Source: Pseudomonas sp. 10-1B (GTDB lineage: Bacteria; Pseudomonadota; Gammaproteobacteria; Pseudomonadales; Pseudomonadaceae). Taken from it: a DNA stretch of 64,000 bases. Shown in pieces: positions 35,410 through 44,729 of the stretch; the stretch's first letter is position 1, and every line of letters starts with the position of its first letter. The DNA lies in assembly GCF_000935045.1 (NCBI RefSeq), contig NZ_JYKS01000012.1, positions 1 through 64,000 on the forward strand, read 5' to 3'. Position numbers and translations under genes: made by a program. Below the pieces are notes generated by a model. It had not been told where the DNA came from. It was given only the letters and a program-made list of their open reading frames with translations, and searched no databases.

Positions 35410-36162
35410 ATGGAATACTTGCTGGAACTCGCCGCTAGCCCTACCGCCTGGGTTGCCCTGGCTACGCTGGTGGCCATGGAAGTTGTACTGGGCATCGACA
35501 ACCTGATCTTCATCTCCATCCTGACCAACAAACTGCCCGTGGAGTATCGCTCCAAGGCACGACGTATCGGGATCAGTATGGCCCTGGTCATGCGCCTGGC
35601 CTTGCTCAGCACGGTGGCGTGGATCGTACAGCTGACCGACCCGGTATTCGAAGTGTTCGGCAACGCCTTCTCCTGGAAGGATGTAATCCTGATTGCCGGT
35701 GGCCTGTTCCTGTTGTGGAAGGCGACCAAGGAAATCCATGAAAACGTCGACCCACACGGTGCCAAGGAAGAGGCCAAAGTCGCTTCGACGGTTACCTTGG
35801 GCTTTGCTGCAGCGATCTTCCAGATCCTGCTGTTGGACATCGTCTTCTCGGTCGACAGTATCATCACCGCCGTGGGCATGACCGAGCACTTGCCGATCAT
35901 GATCATTGCCGTGATCACCGCGGTAATCGTCATGATGGTGGCAGCCGACCCGTTGGCCAACTTCATCAACGACAACCCGACCGTGGTCATGCTGGCCCTG
36001 GGCTTCCTGATCATGATCGGCATGACGCTGATCGCCGAAGGTTTTGGTGCCCATGTACCGAAGGGTTATGTCTACGCGGCCATGGCTTTCTCGACCGTGA
36101 TCGAGATCCTCAATATCCTGGCGCGCCGGGCGCGGCTCAAGCGTGAGGCGGCTGAGGGGTGA
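35410..36162 (+). CDS. TerC family integral membrane protein
   Basis: A 250-residue protein with about seven membrane helices and the TerC signature [18 protein letters not shown] plus the second conserved acidic site [17 protein letters not shown]. The paired Asp residues in these motifs are the proposed metal-binding sites; family members export manganese or support tellurite resistance. Substrate here is unproven. Confidence 0.9.
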   Translation: MEYLLELAASPTAWVALATLVAMEVVLGIDNLIFISILTNKLPVEYRSKARRIGISMALVMRLALLSTVAWIVQLTDPVFEVFGNAFSWKDVILIAGGLFLLWKATKEIHENVDPHGAKEEAKVASTVTLGFAAAIFQILLLDIVFSVDSIITAVGMTEHLPIMIIAVITAVIVMMVAADPLANFINDNPTVVMLALGFLIMIGMTLIAEGFGAHVPKGYVYAAMAFSTVIEILNILARRARLKREAAEG

Positions 36163-36182
36163 TGCAAGAGTGGGGCGCTTAG

Positions 36183-36269
36183 CGCCCCATTCGCGGGCAA
36201 GCCCGCTCCCACAGGGATCGCGTCAGCCAGATGACTGTGCGGTCCCTGCGGGCTTGTCCGCGAATGGCT
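36183..36269. repeat. REP pair, right arm decayed
   Basis: Left arm CCATTCGCGGGCAAGCCCGC is intact; the right arm has lost the GGGAGC segment (CCCTGCGGGCTTGTCCGCGA). It lies between two convergent genes. Confidence 0.75.
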
Positions 36270-36288
36270 CTATGTCGATGCTGAAATC

Positions 36289-36468
36289 TTAATGCACCCC
36301 GGCATGCCGTCGCGCCCGGCGTACAGGCTGTGGCTTGGCAAGGGCCTGCGGTGGCAAGTGGTGATGTTGTGAGTGACGCCGCACGATACGCAGTACACCC
36401 CATAGCATGGCGGCTGCGACGCTCAGCCACATACCCACCAGCATGAGGATTGCCATGGTCAGGCTCAT
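36289..36468 (-). CDS. Small membrane protein
   Basis: A 59-residue protein: one long hydrophobic helix (LTMAILMLVGMWLSVAAAML) followed by a His/Arg/Pro-rich tail (RRHSQHHHLPPQALAKPQPV). GGAGG lies six bases before the chosen ATG, favouring it over two upstream in-frame starts. No family recognised. Confidence 0.6.
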   Translation of the reverse strand: MSLTMAILMLVGMWLSVAAAMLWGVLRIVRRHSQHHHLPPQALAKPQPVRRARRHAGVH

Positions 36469-36689
36469 CTGTGCCTCCATCTCTACGGCAAACGCGGTCA
36501 GCCGCCGCTCGCCTTCCAGACACTGCTTTAGTCTAGCTCGGCGCCCATGACGTTCCATTGACCAAAGGTCTATTGCTTGGTCCGATTCGTTCCAAGCGGG
36601 TGTCGGACTATACCCGCGCAGCTGTCCGACCTATGATCGGTGGCCAGAGCCGGGCGCTGCCTGCCTGGCGTTGGAACAAGCGAGTGTCC

Positions 36690-37376
36690 ATGGAGCAAGA
36701 TTCCTTCAAGTCGGCAATCACCACCCCGCGCCGGTTGCTGCTGGCCTGCCTGGTGGCGGCCAGCCTGGCCGGCTGTGCCAGTGCGCCGCCCGCCAACCTC
36801 AAAGGCCTGCCGCAGCGGGTCGAGATCAGTAGCGTGCCGTTCTACCGCGGCAACGCCAACCACAGTGGGGCCATGGCCTTGGCGGCAGTGCTGTCGCAAC
36901 AGGGCGCGCCGATCACCCCGGGCCTGCTGGACAAACCGTTGAACCTGCCCCAGGGCGCGGAGGCGCTGGACACCGCTATCCCACGGGTGGCACGTGACTA
37001 CGGCATGGTGGTGTATCCGCTGGACAAGCAACTGGACGCGTTGTTGATCCAGGTGGCGGCGGGCAACCCGGTGCTGTTGCGTTACGACGAGGGTTCGGCC
37101 TGGTGGAGCGAGCCACGTTATGCCGTGCTGATTGGCTATGACCGTTACAAGCAGCGGGTGCTGTTGCGCTCGGGCATGCACCGGCGCCAGGTGATGGCAT
37201 TCGATGAGTTTGCCTCGGCGTGGGCGAAGCAGGGGAGTTGGGCGGTGCTGGTGCAGCCTCCGCGGCAACTACCGGCCCAGGTGGATCGTCAGCGCTGGTT
37301 GCAGGCGGCAGATGAACTGGCGCGGGCGGGGCAGGAAGTTGCGGCGAAACAGGCTGTGCGTAGCCTGAATAAATAG
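36690..37376 (+). CDS. C39-peptidase-like lipoprotein, catalytic Cys missing
   Basis: A 228-residue lipoprotein (lipobox LAGC, Cys near residue 29). The mature domain follows the C39 papain-like pattern: VPFYRGNANHSGAMALAAVL, then NPVLLRYDEG and YAVLIGYDRYKQRVLLRSG, MAFDEFASAWAKQGSWAVLV. The position where active C39 enzymes have Cys (QxxxxxCGPAAL) holds Ser, so it is probably not a protease but a binding domain. A short helical repeat (DELARAGQEVAAKQAV) ends it. Confidence 0.75.
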   Translation: MEQDSFKSAITTPRRLLLACLVAASLAGCASAPPANLKGLPQRVEISSVPFYRGNANHSGAMALAAVLSQQGAPITPGLLDKPLNLPQGAEALDTAIPRVARDYGMVVYPLDKQLDALLIQVAAGNPVLLRYDEGSAWWSEPRYAVLIGYDRYKQRVLLRSGMHRRQVMAFDEFASAWAKQGSWAVLVQPPRQLPAQVDRQRWLQAADELARAGQEVAAKQAVRSLNK

Positions 37377-37388
37377 CTTTACCTGCAC

Positions 37389-37479
37389 CGGCCCTTTCGC
37401 GGGCATGCCCGCTCCCACAGGATTTGTGTCATGGCACAGTACCTTGTGGGAGCGGGTTTACCCGCGAAGAGGCCTGGCC
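37389..37479. repeat. REP pair (GCGGGC type)
   Basis: Inverted arms CCTTTCGCGGGCATGCCCGC and GCGGGTTTACCCGCGAAGAG around a short spacer, with a few mismatches between arms. It lies between two convergent genes. Confidence 0.82.
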
Positions 37480-37487
37480 TGCTTACA

Positions 37488-38771
37488 TCAGAAGCCCAGG
37501 CGATCGCGCAGGCTGTAGTACCAGGCACCAATGGCGCTGAACGGTACGCGCAGCATCTGCCCACCCGGGAACGGGTAGTGCGGCAGGCCGGCGAAGGCGT
37601 CGAAACGCTCGGCCTGGCCACGCAGGGCTTCGGCCAGCACCTTGCCCGCCAGGTGGGTGTAGGTCACGCCGTGGCCCGAGCAACCTTGGGAGTAGTAGAT
37701 GTTGTCACCGATACGGCCAACCTGCGGCAGGCGCGACAGGGTCAGCAGGAAGTTGCCGGTCCAGGCGTAGTCGATCTTCACGTTCTTCAACTGCGGGAAG
37801 GCCTTGAGCATCTTCGGACGGATGATCGCCTCGATGTTGGCCGGGTCGCGCGCGCCATAGACCACGCCACCACCGAAGATCAGGCGCTTGTCGCTGGTCA
37901 GGCGGTAGTAGTCGAGCAGGTAGTTGCAGTCCTCGACGCAGTAGTCCTGCGGCAGCAGGGTGCGCGCCAGTTCCTCGCCCAGTGGCTCGGTGGTGATCAC
38001 CTGGGTGCCGCATGGCATGGACTTGGCGGCCAGCTCCGGCACCAGGTTGCCCAGGTAGGCGTTACCGGCAACGATGATGAACTTGGCGCGGACCTTGCCC
38101 TGTGGGGTGTGCACGACCGGGTTGGCGCCACGCTCGATGCGCACGGCCGGGGTCTGCTCATAGATGATGCCGCCCAGCGACTCGACTGCGGCCGCTTCGC
38201 CCAGGGCCAGGTTCAGCGGGTGGATGTGGCCGCCGCTCATGTCCAGCATGCCGCCGATATAGTTGTCGCAGGCGACCACTTCGCGGATGCGCTTCTGGTC
38301 CATCAGCTCCAGCTGGTTGTGGCCGAAGCGTTCCCACAGGCGTTTTTGCGACTCCAGGTGGCCCATCTGCTTGCTGGTGAGGGCAGCGAATACGCCACCG
38401 TCTTTCAGGTCGCACTGGATGTTGTACTTGGCCACGCGCTCACGAATGATGCGCCCGCCTTCGAAGGCCATATGGCCCAGCAGTTGTGCCTGTTTGGGGC
38501 CGACGGTGCGTTCGATGACGTCGATGTCGCGGCTGTAGCTGTTGACGATCTGGCCACCGTTGCGGCCCGACGCGCCGAAGCCGACCTTGGCCGCTTCGAC
38601 GATGCTCACCTTGAAGCCGTTCTCCAGCAGGAACAGGGCGCTGGACAGGCCGGTGTAGCCGGCACCGATGATGCACACATCGGTTTCCACCTCACCCTGC
38701 AGCGCCGGACGTGGCGGCACCGGGTTGGCCGAGGCGGCGTAGTAGGACTGGGGGTAGGGGGTGTTAGCCAT
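37488..38771 (-). CDS. puuB: FAD oxidoreductase, gamma-glutamylputrescine oxidase-like
   Basis: A 427-residue DAO-family flavoprotein. The FAD motif is CIIGAGYTGLSSALFL, with FGASGRNGGQIVN typical of the PuuB/OrdL group; the C-terminal FAD site is GCSGHGVTYTHLAGK. PuuB oxidises gamma-glutamylputrescine in polyamine catabolism. No puuA or puuC gene is adjacent, so the substrate is inferred from resemblance. Confidence 0.82.
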   Translation of the reverse strand: MANTPYPQSYYAASANPVPPRPALQGEVETDVCIIGAGYTGLSSALFLLENGFKVSIVEAAKVGFGASGRNGGQIVNSYSRDIDVIERTVGPKQAQLLGHMAFEGGRIIRERVAKYNIQCDLKDGGVFAALTSKQMGHLESQKRLWERFGHNQLELMDQKRIREVVACDNYIGGMLDMSGGHIHPLNLALGEAAAVESLGGIIYEQTPAVRIERGANPVVHTPQGKVRAKFIIVAGNAYLGNLVPELAAKSMPCGTQVITTEPLGEELARTLLPQDYCVEDCNYLLDYYRLTSDKRLIFGGGVVYGARDPANIEAIIRPKMLKAFPQLKNVKIDYAWTGNFLLTLSRLPQVGRIGDNIYYSQGCSGHGVTYTHLAGKVLAEALRGQAERFDAFAGLPHYPFPGGQMLRVPFSAIGAWYYSLRDRLGF

Positions 38772-38930
38772 GCTGCAGGAACCTCGTGTTTTATATTTTT
38801 AACGAATGTACCGATGCTATCAATAATAATAAACACCCGCTAGTCGTCTGTTGAAAATCCTTTACTCGAGCCCCGCCGACGCTTCTCTATAAAGAGGTTA
38901 AGATTCAGTAGCTTAGCGCGAAAAAAAGTG

Positions 38931-38958
38931 TTGACAGGGTTTTTGGAATGGGTAGAAT
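38931..38958 (+). promoter_or_regulatory. Promoter of the first tRNA-Val
   Basis: TTGACA (38931-38936) and TAGAAT (38953-38958) with 16 bp spacing, 14 bp before the mature tRNA. Confidence 0.8.
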
Positions 38959-38972
38959 GCGCACCACACGAC

Positions 38973-39049
38973 AGGCACATAGCTCAGTTGGTTAGAGCAC
39001 CACCTTGACATGGTGGGGGTCGTTGGTTCGAGTCCAATTGTGCCTACCA
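38973..39049 (+). tRNA. tRNA-Val (GAC), copy 1
   Basis: A 77-nt tRNA: acceptor AGGCACA/TGTGCCT, anticodon stem ACCAC/GTGGG-type around loop TTGACAT (anticodon GAC), T-arm TTGGTTCGAGTCCAA and encoded ACCA. It is identical to the copy 342 bp downstream. Confidence 0.95.
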
Positions 39050-39078
39050 AACGAAAGCCCCGGGTTTCCGGGCACGAG

Positions 39079-39106
39079 AAGGGCGATCCGAAAGGGTCGC
39101 CCTTTT
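39079..39106 (+). terminator. Terminator of tRNA-Val copy 1
   Basis: AAGGGCGATCC, a GAAA loop and GGGTCGCCCTT form an 11-bp stem followed by T. Confidence 0.88.
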
Positions 39107-39122
39107 TGCATTTGCAAAAAGT

Positions 39123-39298
39123 TAAGCCTTAGTGGCAGCCATTGGGGCTGCTTTGCAGCCCATCGCCGGCAAGCCAGCTCCCACAGCGACCGCGCAAAAC
39201 TTGAGGCCTGCACTGTTCCTGTGGGAGCCCGGCTTGCCGGCGATGGGCCGCAAAGCGGCCCCAGTAAAGTCTGCAGAAACCTTAACTGACTGGCATTA
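39123..39298. repeat. REP element with one intact MITE-type end
   Basis: The right end is CTTAACTGACTGGCATTA (39281-39298), identical to the terminal repeat of the 9371-9525 element. The left end keeps only AGTTAAG next to the tRNA terminator. Inside are two REP arms and a GGGCCGCAAAGCGGCCC hairpin. It separates the two tRNA-Val copies. Confidence 0.78.
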
Positions 39299-39347
39299 GC
39301 CCGAAGGCTGCAATCCCGAAAGTTTTTGATTTCTCTCAAAAAAAAGC

Positions 39348-39376
39348 TTTACAGGTACGCATTCGATCACTAATAT
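39348..39376 (+). promoter_or_regulatory. Promoter of the second tRNA-Val
   Basis: TTTACA (39348-39353) and TAATAT (39371-39376) with 17 bp spacing, 14 bp before the tRNA. The second copy therefore has its own promoter. Confidence 0.78.
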
Positions 39377-39390
39377 GCGCACCACACGAC

Positions 39391-39467
39391 AGGCACATAG
39401 CTCAGTTGGTTAGAGCACCACCTTGACATGGTGGGGGTCGTTGGTTCGAGTCCAATTGTGCCTACCA
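39391..39467 (+). tRNA. tRNA-Val (GAC), copy 2
   Basis: The same 77-nt sequence as copy 1, with the same 18-base upstream context (GCGCACCACACGAC). It is followed by its own terminator. The polysaccharide-type gene cluster begins 174 bp downstream. Confidence 0.95.
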
Positions 39468-39493
39468 AATAAAGTCCCGGTTTTCCGGGCATG

Positions 39494-39525
39494 AAAAGGG
39501 CGCTCCGAAAGGGGCGCCCTTTTTG
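39494..39525 (+). terminator. Terminator of tRNA-Val copy 2
   Basis: AAGGGCGCTCC, a GAAA loop and GGGGCGCCCTT form an 11-bp stem, followed by TTT. Confidence 0.9.
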
Positions 39526-39640
39526 CTTTTGCGGCAAAGTCATCGCTGAGGGCAATTTCACGCGTTGCAGGCTGTCCCGATAGCTGTATGGCGAATTGTG
39601 ACTATAGTGAGTCTCTAGCAATAGGTTCAGAGATGCGGCT

Positions 39641-41011
39641 ATGCCTTCGATTGATGTGTCGCCTCCCTTGAGCCTGCGCAGACGGGCCATATGGGCCAGC
39701 GCGTTAAATCTTCTTGCTGTCTTCGCTTCACAGGCCATGCGGCTAGGCGGCAATCTGGTGATCACTCGCCTGCTCGTGCCAGAAATGTTCGGCATAATGG
39801 CCATTGCGACCACCGTGTCGGTGCTGCTGCAAATGCTGTCCGATGTCGGGCTACGGCCAAACGTCATTCAAAGTTCGCGAGGCGACGAACCGCTGTTTCT
39901 CGATACTGTGTGGACCGTGCAAATCATCCGTGGGTTTGTGCTGTTCCTGCTGACGTTGCTATTGGCCCTGGGGGCTCAGTTCACGCAGTACATCCAACTG
40001 TGGCCGGCCCACTCCACCTATGCCGCACCAGAGCTGCCGATGGTGCTGGCTTTGTCAGGCATCGCCGCGATCATCTATGGCTTCCAGTCACCCAAAGTCG
40101 ATGTAGCCATCCGGGTCTTCCAGCAGAAGAAGGTGGTGGTCGCCGAACTGATTTCGCAGTTTGTCGGCTTGGTGGTGATGCTCGTGGCTGGCTACCTCAC
40201 CCGCTCCATCTGGTCATTGGTGGCAGCGGGCCTGGTGGGCACATTGGTTTTCACCGCCCTCAGTCACTTGATCTTCCAGGGCCCGCGCAACCGCCTGCGA
40301 TGGGACCCGGCCGCACTGCGCGAGGTGTTCGATTACGGACGCTGGATCCTGTTGTCGTCCTCGGTAGGGGTCCTGGCGATGCAGGGCGACCGGATCTGGT
40401 TTGGCGGCAGTATGTCGGCCACGGAACTGGGGGTGTACTCCATCGCCATCGCCATCCTCGGCGCCATTCAGTCGGTCCTGCAACGGCTGGCAGGGGCGGT
40501 CGCCTTGCCGGCCTTCAGTGAGGCGACGAGAGGTGGCGACAAAGAACGGGTTCGCAACCTCTACTACCGCTCCAGAATGCTGTTCGACCTTAGCTCGCTG
40601 TTCGCTTGCGGCTTTCTGCTGACTGCCAGCCCGCTGATGATCGGGTGGCTCTATGACGCCCGTTATGCCGGCGCCGGCAATACCATCGCCATTCTCTCGC
40701 TGTCGCTTTTCACCTTGCGCTTCACGCTGGCGCATCAGCTTTGGCTGGCCCTGGGGCTGACCAAGTACGTGGCGATGGACAACGTCATCCGGGTCGTTTC
40801 GCTGTTCGTCCTGCTGCCGGTGCTTATGGCCATGGGTGGCGTGACCTATGCCATTTGGGGCGTGGCCCTGCATACCTACTTCACGCTGTTCCTGATTTTC
40901 AAGGTCAACCGCCAGCTGGGGTTGCTGGACCTGAAACGCGAACTTGTCGTACTGCCTGCCCTGCTGATCGGCGTTTTGTTCGGCGAAATGATAACCAAGC
41001 TGTTCGCCTGA
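39641..41011 (+). CDS. Oligosaccharide flippase family protein (Wzx-like)
   Basis: A 456-residue protein with about 12-14 hydrophobic helices and the typical MVF/MATE-like N-terminus of polysaccharide flippases (LNLLAVFASQAMRLGGNLVITRLLVPEMFG). FGGSMSATELGVYSIA is the repeated motif of this family. It would move lipid-linked sugar units to the periplasmic side. It leads a four-gene run of surface-type genes. Confidence 0.85.
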   Translation: MPSIDVSPPLSLRRRAIWASALNLLAVFASQAMRLGGNLVITRLLVPEMFGIMAIATTVSVLLQMLSDVGLRPNVIQSSRGDEPLFLDTVWTVQIIRGFVLFLLTLLLALGAQFTQYIQLWPAHSTYAAPELPMVLALSGIAAIIYGFQSPKVDVAIRVFQQKKVVVAELISQFVGLVVMLVAGYLTRSIWSLVAAGLVGTLVFTALSHLIFQGPRNRLRWDPAALREVFDYGRWILLSSSVGVLAMQGDRIWFGGSMSATELGVYSIAIAILGAIQSVLQRLAGAVALPAFSEATRGGDKERVRNLYYRSRMLFDLSSLFACGFLLTASPLMIGWLYDARYAGAGNTIAILSLSLFTLRFTLAHQLWLALGLTKYVAMDNVIRVVSLFVLLPVLMAMGGVTYAIWGVALHTYFTLFLIFKVNRQLGLLDLKRELVVLPALLIGVLFGEMITKLFA

Positions 41012-41089
41012 GTGAGCCGTCAAGGCGCGGGCAGGTGAGCGCGTGGCCGGGTAGAAACACTGTGCTGTGAGTGAACAAGGTAAGACAGC

Positions 41090-42034
41090 ATGATCTATAG
41101 AGCGATAGTGAAAAGCGTGTTTGTCCTGCATCCTGGCTATTCGCTGCGGGCCTTGCGCAACAAGCTCCGGCTGACGTTGCTCATCATTCGTAACTGGCCC
41201 GGGCTCAAAGGTTACTTGGAGCGCCTGCGCAACACGCTTGGCCGCGAACGATTCCAGCGCCTGGGGGAGGACTGCATCGGCATCGTCCAGTGGCCCTACA
41301 TCAGCAAGTCGTGGGCAGCGCAGACCCGTTTCGATGCACTGGCTTCGCACTACGAGGTGGTCACTCAATATTGCCAGCCGCTGTTGCTCCTGGGCCGGGA
41401 CGATACCTTGCTGCTGGCCGACCTCACCCAGCATGCCCCAAACTGCACCCTGGTGCTGGACCGGGCGTCATGGTTCATGCGTGAGGGGGAACTGGTACTG
41501 AACCTGTTCCAGGGTGAGCTGCGCGTCGCCTCGCTGGCTTTCACTCTGTCGCGCTCTGGGGAGGGGGTGTGCCTGTTCATCGGTGCGGTACAGGGCATTC
41601 ACAAGGGCGTGGATAGCGAAACATCGCTGAATATCTACCGGGCATTGACCAAGGACTTCGAAGGGCTACGCCCCAGGAGCCTGCTGATCGAGGTCGTCAG
41701 GCATATCGCTCACGGGCTTGGGGTGACCAGGCTCTACGCTATCGGCGACGGCTACCGTCACCACCGCCATCCCTATTTCGGCAGGGAGAAGTCCCAGGAG
41801 TTGCTGGCCAATTATGATGTCATCTGGCAAGAACACGGGGCGATGGCGTCCGAACGTGAAGACTTCTTCAGCATCCCTGCGGTCGTTCCCCGGCCGCCCC
41901 TCGAGCAGATAGCTGCCAAGAAACGCGCGATGTATCGCCGCCGCTATGAGCTGCTGGATGGAATATTCGCGCAACTGGACAGCGCCGTGCGGCATCAGCT
42001 GGCAACCCGTGGCGAAGAGGGCCGAGAGCGCTGA
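41090..42034 (+). CDS. VirK/YbjX family protein (DUF535)
   Basis: A 314-residue protein of the VirK/YbjX (DUF535) family: YISKSWAAQTRFDALASHY, LFIGAVQG, then RPRSLLIEVVRHIAHGLGV and HHRHPYFGREKSQELLANYD. Family members affect outer-membrane and LPS-linked traits and peptide resistance in enterobacteria. AAGGTAAGACAGC precedes the ATG. It sits between flippase and acetyltransferase genes. Confidence 0.85.
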   Translation: MIYRAIVKSVFVLHPGYSLRALRNKLRLTLLIIRNWPGLKGYLERLRNTLGRERFQRLGEDCIGIVQWPYISKSWAAQTRFDALASHYEVVTQYCQPLLLLGRDDTLLLADLTQHAPNCTLVLDRASWFMREGELVLNLFQGELRVASLAFTLSRSGEGVCLFIGAVQGIHKGVDSETSLNIYRALTKDFEGLRPRSLLIEVVRHIAHGLGVTRLYAIGDGYRHHRHPYFGREKSQELLANYDVIWQEHGAMASEREDFFSIPAVVPRPPLEQIAAKKRAMYRRRYELLDGIFAQLDSAVRHQLATRGEEGRER

Positions 42035-42311
42035 CGGGGTGGGTGGAAAACACGGTACTCAGGTAAGCCGTTGGCACATTTCGCTATATCCACGAAGAAA
42101 AATTGGCGCCATAAAACATACGCTTATCCACGCGTAATCACTGAATAATCAATGACTAAGCGTGTCTTGACAGATCATTTTCGCCCATCTTTAATCAATT
42201 TGTATCTGTTTGTGTCTGTCAGCCCAAAGCATTTAGGTGCTGAAGGTGATGGGATGTGTTTATTCGACAGCGCTCGCTACCTTTTACCCGGGTAAACTCC
42301 AAGGATATAAA
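42035..42311. other. AT-rich intergenic stretch inside the surface cluster
   Basis: A 277-bp gap clearly richer in A and T than its surroundings (for example GAAAAATTGGCGCCATAAAA), probably a promoter region or a junction of transferred segments. No gene is visible. AAGGATATAAA at its end is the ribosome site of the next gene. Confidence 0.5.
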
Positions 42312-43454
42312 ATGAGAGAGCACATAAGAAAGCTCATAACACCGTCGATGCGCTTCGAAATAAGAAAGTTCTTTACTTGGGCCCAGGATATAACTGAGCG
42401 TGCGTGTTTATGGCGCTGGGAAATCACCAGGTTTCGGCTACAGACAAGTAACGACTACGAAGTCCTGTATGTCGGCAGAAAGAGCCGCAAGGAAATGGCC
42501 AAGCTGCTCATCGGCGGTAAACCCGAGGCCGACGCCAAACCCGGCGATGGCACGCAGCAACCTGCCGGTGCGTCCCATGTGGTGCTGATCAGCGAGATGC
42601 CCAGCGCCGGTGCCCTGTATGTGCCCCATTACCTGAGTGCAATCATCCCCCTGGGGCGCCCGCTGGAGGAGATCGTCGCACGTTACGATGGTGAACTGCG
42701 CCGTAACATCCGCAAGTGTCGGCCGCTGTACCGCATGCAACAAGTGCTGACGGACGAGGAGATCGGCAAGGCCGACCGGGAGATGCTACAGCCTTATGCC
42801 CAGGCGCGGCATGGCCTGTATGCCAAGCAATTCGACTCGCAAGAACTGTTGCGCATCGCCAAGACGGTTGGCCGGCTCGACCTGATAATGAAAGGCGATG
42901 AGGTCGTCGCCTGTCATTTTGGCTGCGTGATAACCCGGGCTGGGAAGCGCTACTGGAGCACGTTGCGCTTTGGTTACCCGGAGGCCGTCTTCAACGACCC
43001 CAAACGACTGCGCGAGGTCAACTCGATCACTACCTTCATGGCCCTGGAGTGGGCCATCGAACAGGGTTTCGATTACTACGATATCGGCCAATGCCTGGCA
43101 CGTCCGGACGATGGACTTTTGAAATGGAAACGCCGACGCGGCGGTGACGTGGACACCCTGGGCAACCAGGCCTATATGTTCGTCCGGCTACCAAAGACCG
43201 GCATCGCCAAGTTCCTCTGGGAGTTCCCGTTGTTCGCCGTAGAGGGCAAGAACCTCACACTTCACCTGGGCTTGCCGGATGGGCCAAGTGACGAGGAAAT
43301 CGTCGACCGCTACCGCGAGATGGTCTTCGGCGGTTTGTTCAAGATATACCTTCATTGTGCAAAAGCGCCTGGCGAATTATTGCTGGAAAACCTGCGCAAT
43401 CGATATGCCCACTTCCAGTCTCCGCCCATTCTGGAAAAAGTGTCCTCCAACTGA
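42312..43454 (+). CDS. GNAT/FemAB-like acyltransferase
   Basis: A 380-residue protein with a GNAT-type fold of the FemAB-like type used in surface-polymer assembly: ELRRNIRKCRPLYRMQQVLT, GRLDLIMKGDEVVACHFGCV and WAIEQGFDYYDIGQCLARPD. The last motif resembles the C-terminal core of such enzymes. The substrate is unknown. The start at 42312 is set by AAGGA eight bases upstream. Confidence 0.65.
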   Translation: MREHIRKLITPSMRFEIRKFFTWAQDITERACLWRWEITRFRLQTSNDYEVLYVGRKSRKEMAKLLIGGKPEADAKPGDGTQQPAGASHVVLISEMPSAGALYVPHYLSAIIPLGRPLEEIVARYDGELRRNIRKCRPLYRMQQVLTDEEIGKADREMLQPYAQARHGLYAKQFDSQELLRIAKTVGRLDLIMKGDEVVACHFGCVITRAGKRYWSTLRFGYPEAVFNDPKRLREVNSITTFMALEWAIEQGFDYYDIGQCLARPDDGLLKWKRRRGGDVDTLGNQAYMFVRLPKTGIAKFLWEFPLFAVEGKNLTLHLGLPDGPSDEEIVDRYREMVFGGLFKIYLHCAKAPGELLLENLRNRYAHFQSPPILEKVSSN

Positions 43455-43487
43455 GCGTGAAAGATAGTCTTTCAATGAGAGCTCTTC

Positions 43488-44603
43488 ATGAAGAACGATA
43501 TTTCGGATCTAGACACGAAAGGCGCCGGCCGAAAAAGCTGGAGCTTGGCCGCATACAAGTACCTTGCCAGAAAGCGGCTGGGACGAAAGCAATCGGAAAA
43601 CTTGAAGAGCCTAGCGGTCAAAACCTGGGATATCGCGGCGGCTGAGGTCACCCCGGCGCCGCCTGCTTTCTTTCTGCCGAATCAGTTGGAGCGAGTGACC
43701 GGCTGGGAGGCGACACGTTTCTTTCCCTTCGAACATCCGCGCCGGACCATGGAGGGGCTGGGTAGTGTGGAACAACGTCCTACCAAGGGCTATCTGATCA
43801 AGGACGTCATGCTGATCGATGGGGCGCTGTACAAAGATACTGCCAGTTTCTGGCTGTCTGATCGGCCCAGTCGGTTGCCGCGAATTGTCGTGGAACAAGA
43901 GATCGAGCGGGGGGCCGCTTATTGTTCACGTTACGGCAACCGTTGGTTTGGTACATGGCTGGCCGAGGACTGCGTCACGTATGCATTGGCCTGTAACGAA
44001 GGGGTGCCGGTGACCACCGCGCCCTCGGGCAGGTTCCCTCTTTTCTCCCAGGCCCCGGCGTACGAAGATTGGCTCGGCATGCATCCGCTTCGGCTGCGCA
44101 GTGCGTACTTTCGAGAGTTGGTGCTGTTCGATGACGCCAGCCACAACACCAACCAGTCAGCGCGATACCGCGCCATGGGCCAGAAGTTGTTAGCGCGGGT
44201 GAATTACCAGTCGCACCCAGGGGTTTTCATCTTGCGGGGCTACGCCGGAGATCTGCGCCTGCTGCACAATGAACTGGAGATCGCCGAACACCTGCAAAAA
44301 CATCGCGGCTTTCGCATCCTTGACCCTTTGAAGAGCGACCTGTCGACCATCGTCGAAACCTGTGCCGGGGCGAGGGTAGTGTTGGGCGTGGAGGGCAGTC
44401 AGCTCATCCACGGTGTCAATGTGCTGGCGCCCGGAGCTTCGGTGGTCACCCTGCAGCCACCCAATCGCTTTGTCTGCTTCTACAAATACCTGACCGATCG
44501 TGACCAGCAGCATTTCGCCTTCGTGGTCGGCATACCAAACGGAAACAACTTCCGCATCGACCTCAATGAACTCGAACGGACCTTGGACCTGCTGCCCTCG
44601 TGA
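43488..44603 (+). CDS. Glycosyltransferase family 61 protein
   Basis: A 371-residue protein of the GT61/DUF563 type. The diagnostic region is VFILRGYAG-x-DLRLLHNELE, EIAEHLQKHRGFRILDPLKS, then CAGARVVLGVEGSQLIHGVN, which forms the sugar-nucleotide site. It would add a sugar to a surface polysaccharide. It is the last gene of the cluster. Confidence 0.82.
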   Translation: MKNDISDLDTKGAGRKSWSLAAYKYLARKRLGRKQSENLKSLAVKTWDIAAAEVTPAPPAFFLPNQLERVTGWEATRFFPFEHPRRTMEGLGSVEQRPTKGYLIKDVMLIDGALYKDTASFWLSDRPSRLPRIVVEQEIERGAAYCSRYGNRWFGTWLAEDCVTYALACNEGVPVTTAPSGRFPLFSQAPAYEDWLGMHPLRLRSAYFRELVLFDDASHNTNQSARYRAMGQKLLARVNYQSHPGVFILRGYAGDLRLLHNELEIAEHLQKHRGFRILDPLKSDLSTIVETCAGARVVLGVEGSQLIHGVNVLAPGASVVTLQPPNRFVCFYKYLTDRDQQHFAFVVGIPNGNNFRIDLNELERTLDLLPS

Positions 44604-44729
44604 CCAAGCGCAGCATGCCCTGACTGTCTGAGGCGCAGGGCCATTTGTTGCACGGTGTAACGTATGGTCGCGGTCCTTGCCCGGGGCCGGCGTGCTAGAA
44701 TCCGCGCCTTCGAATCTGGAGGTACACGC

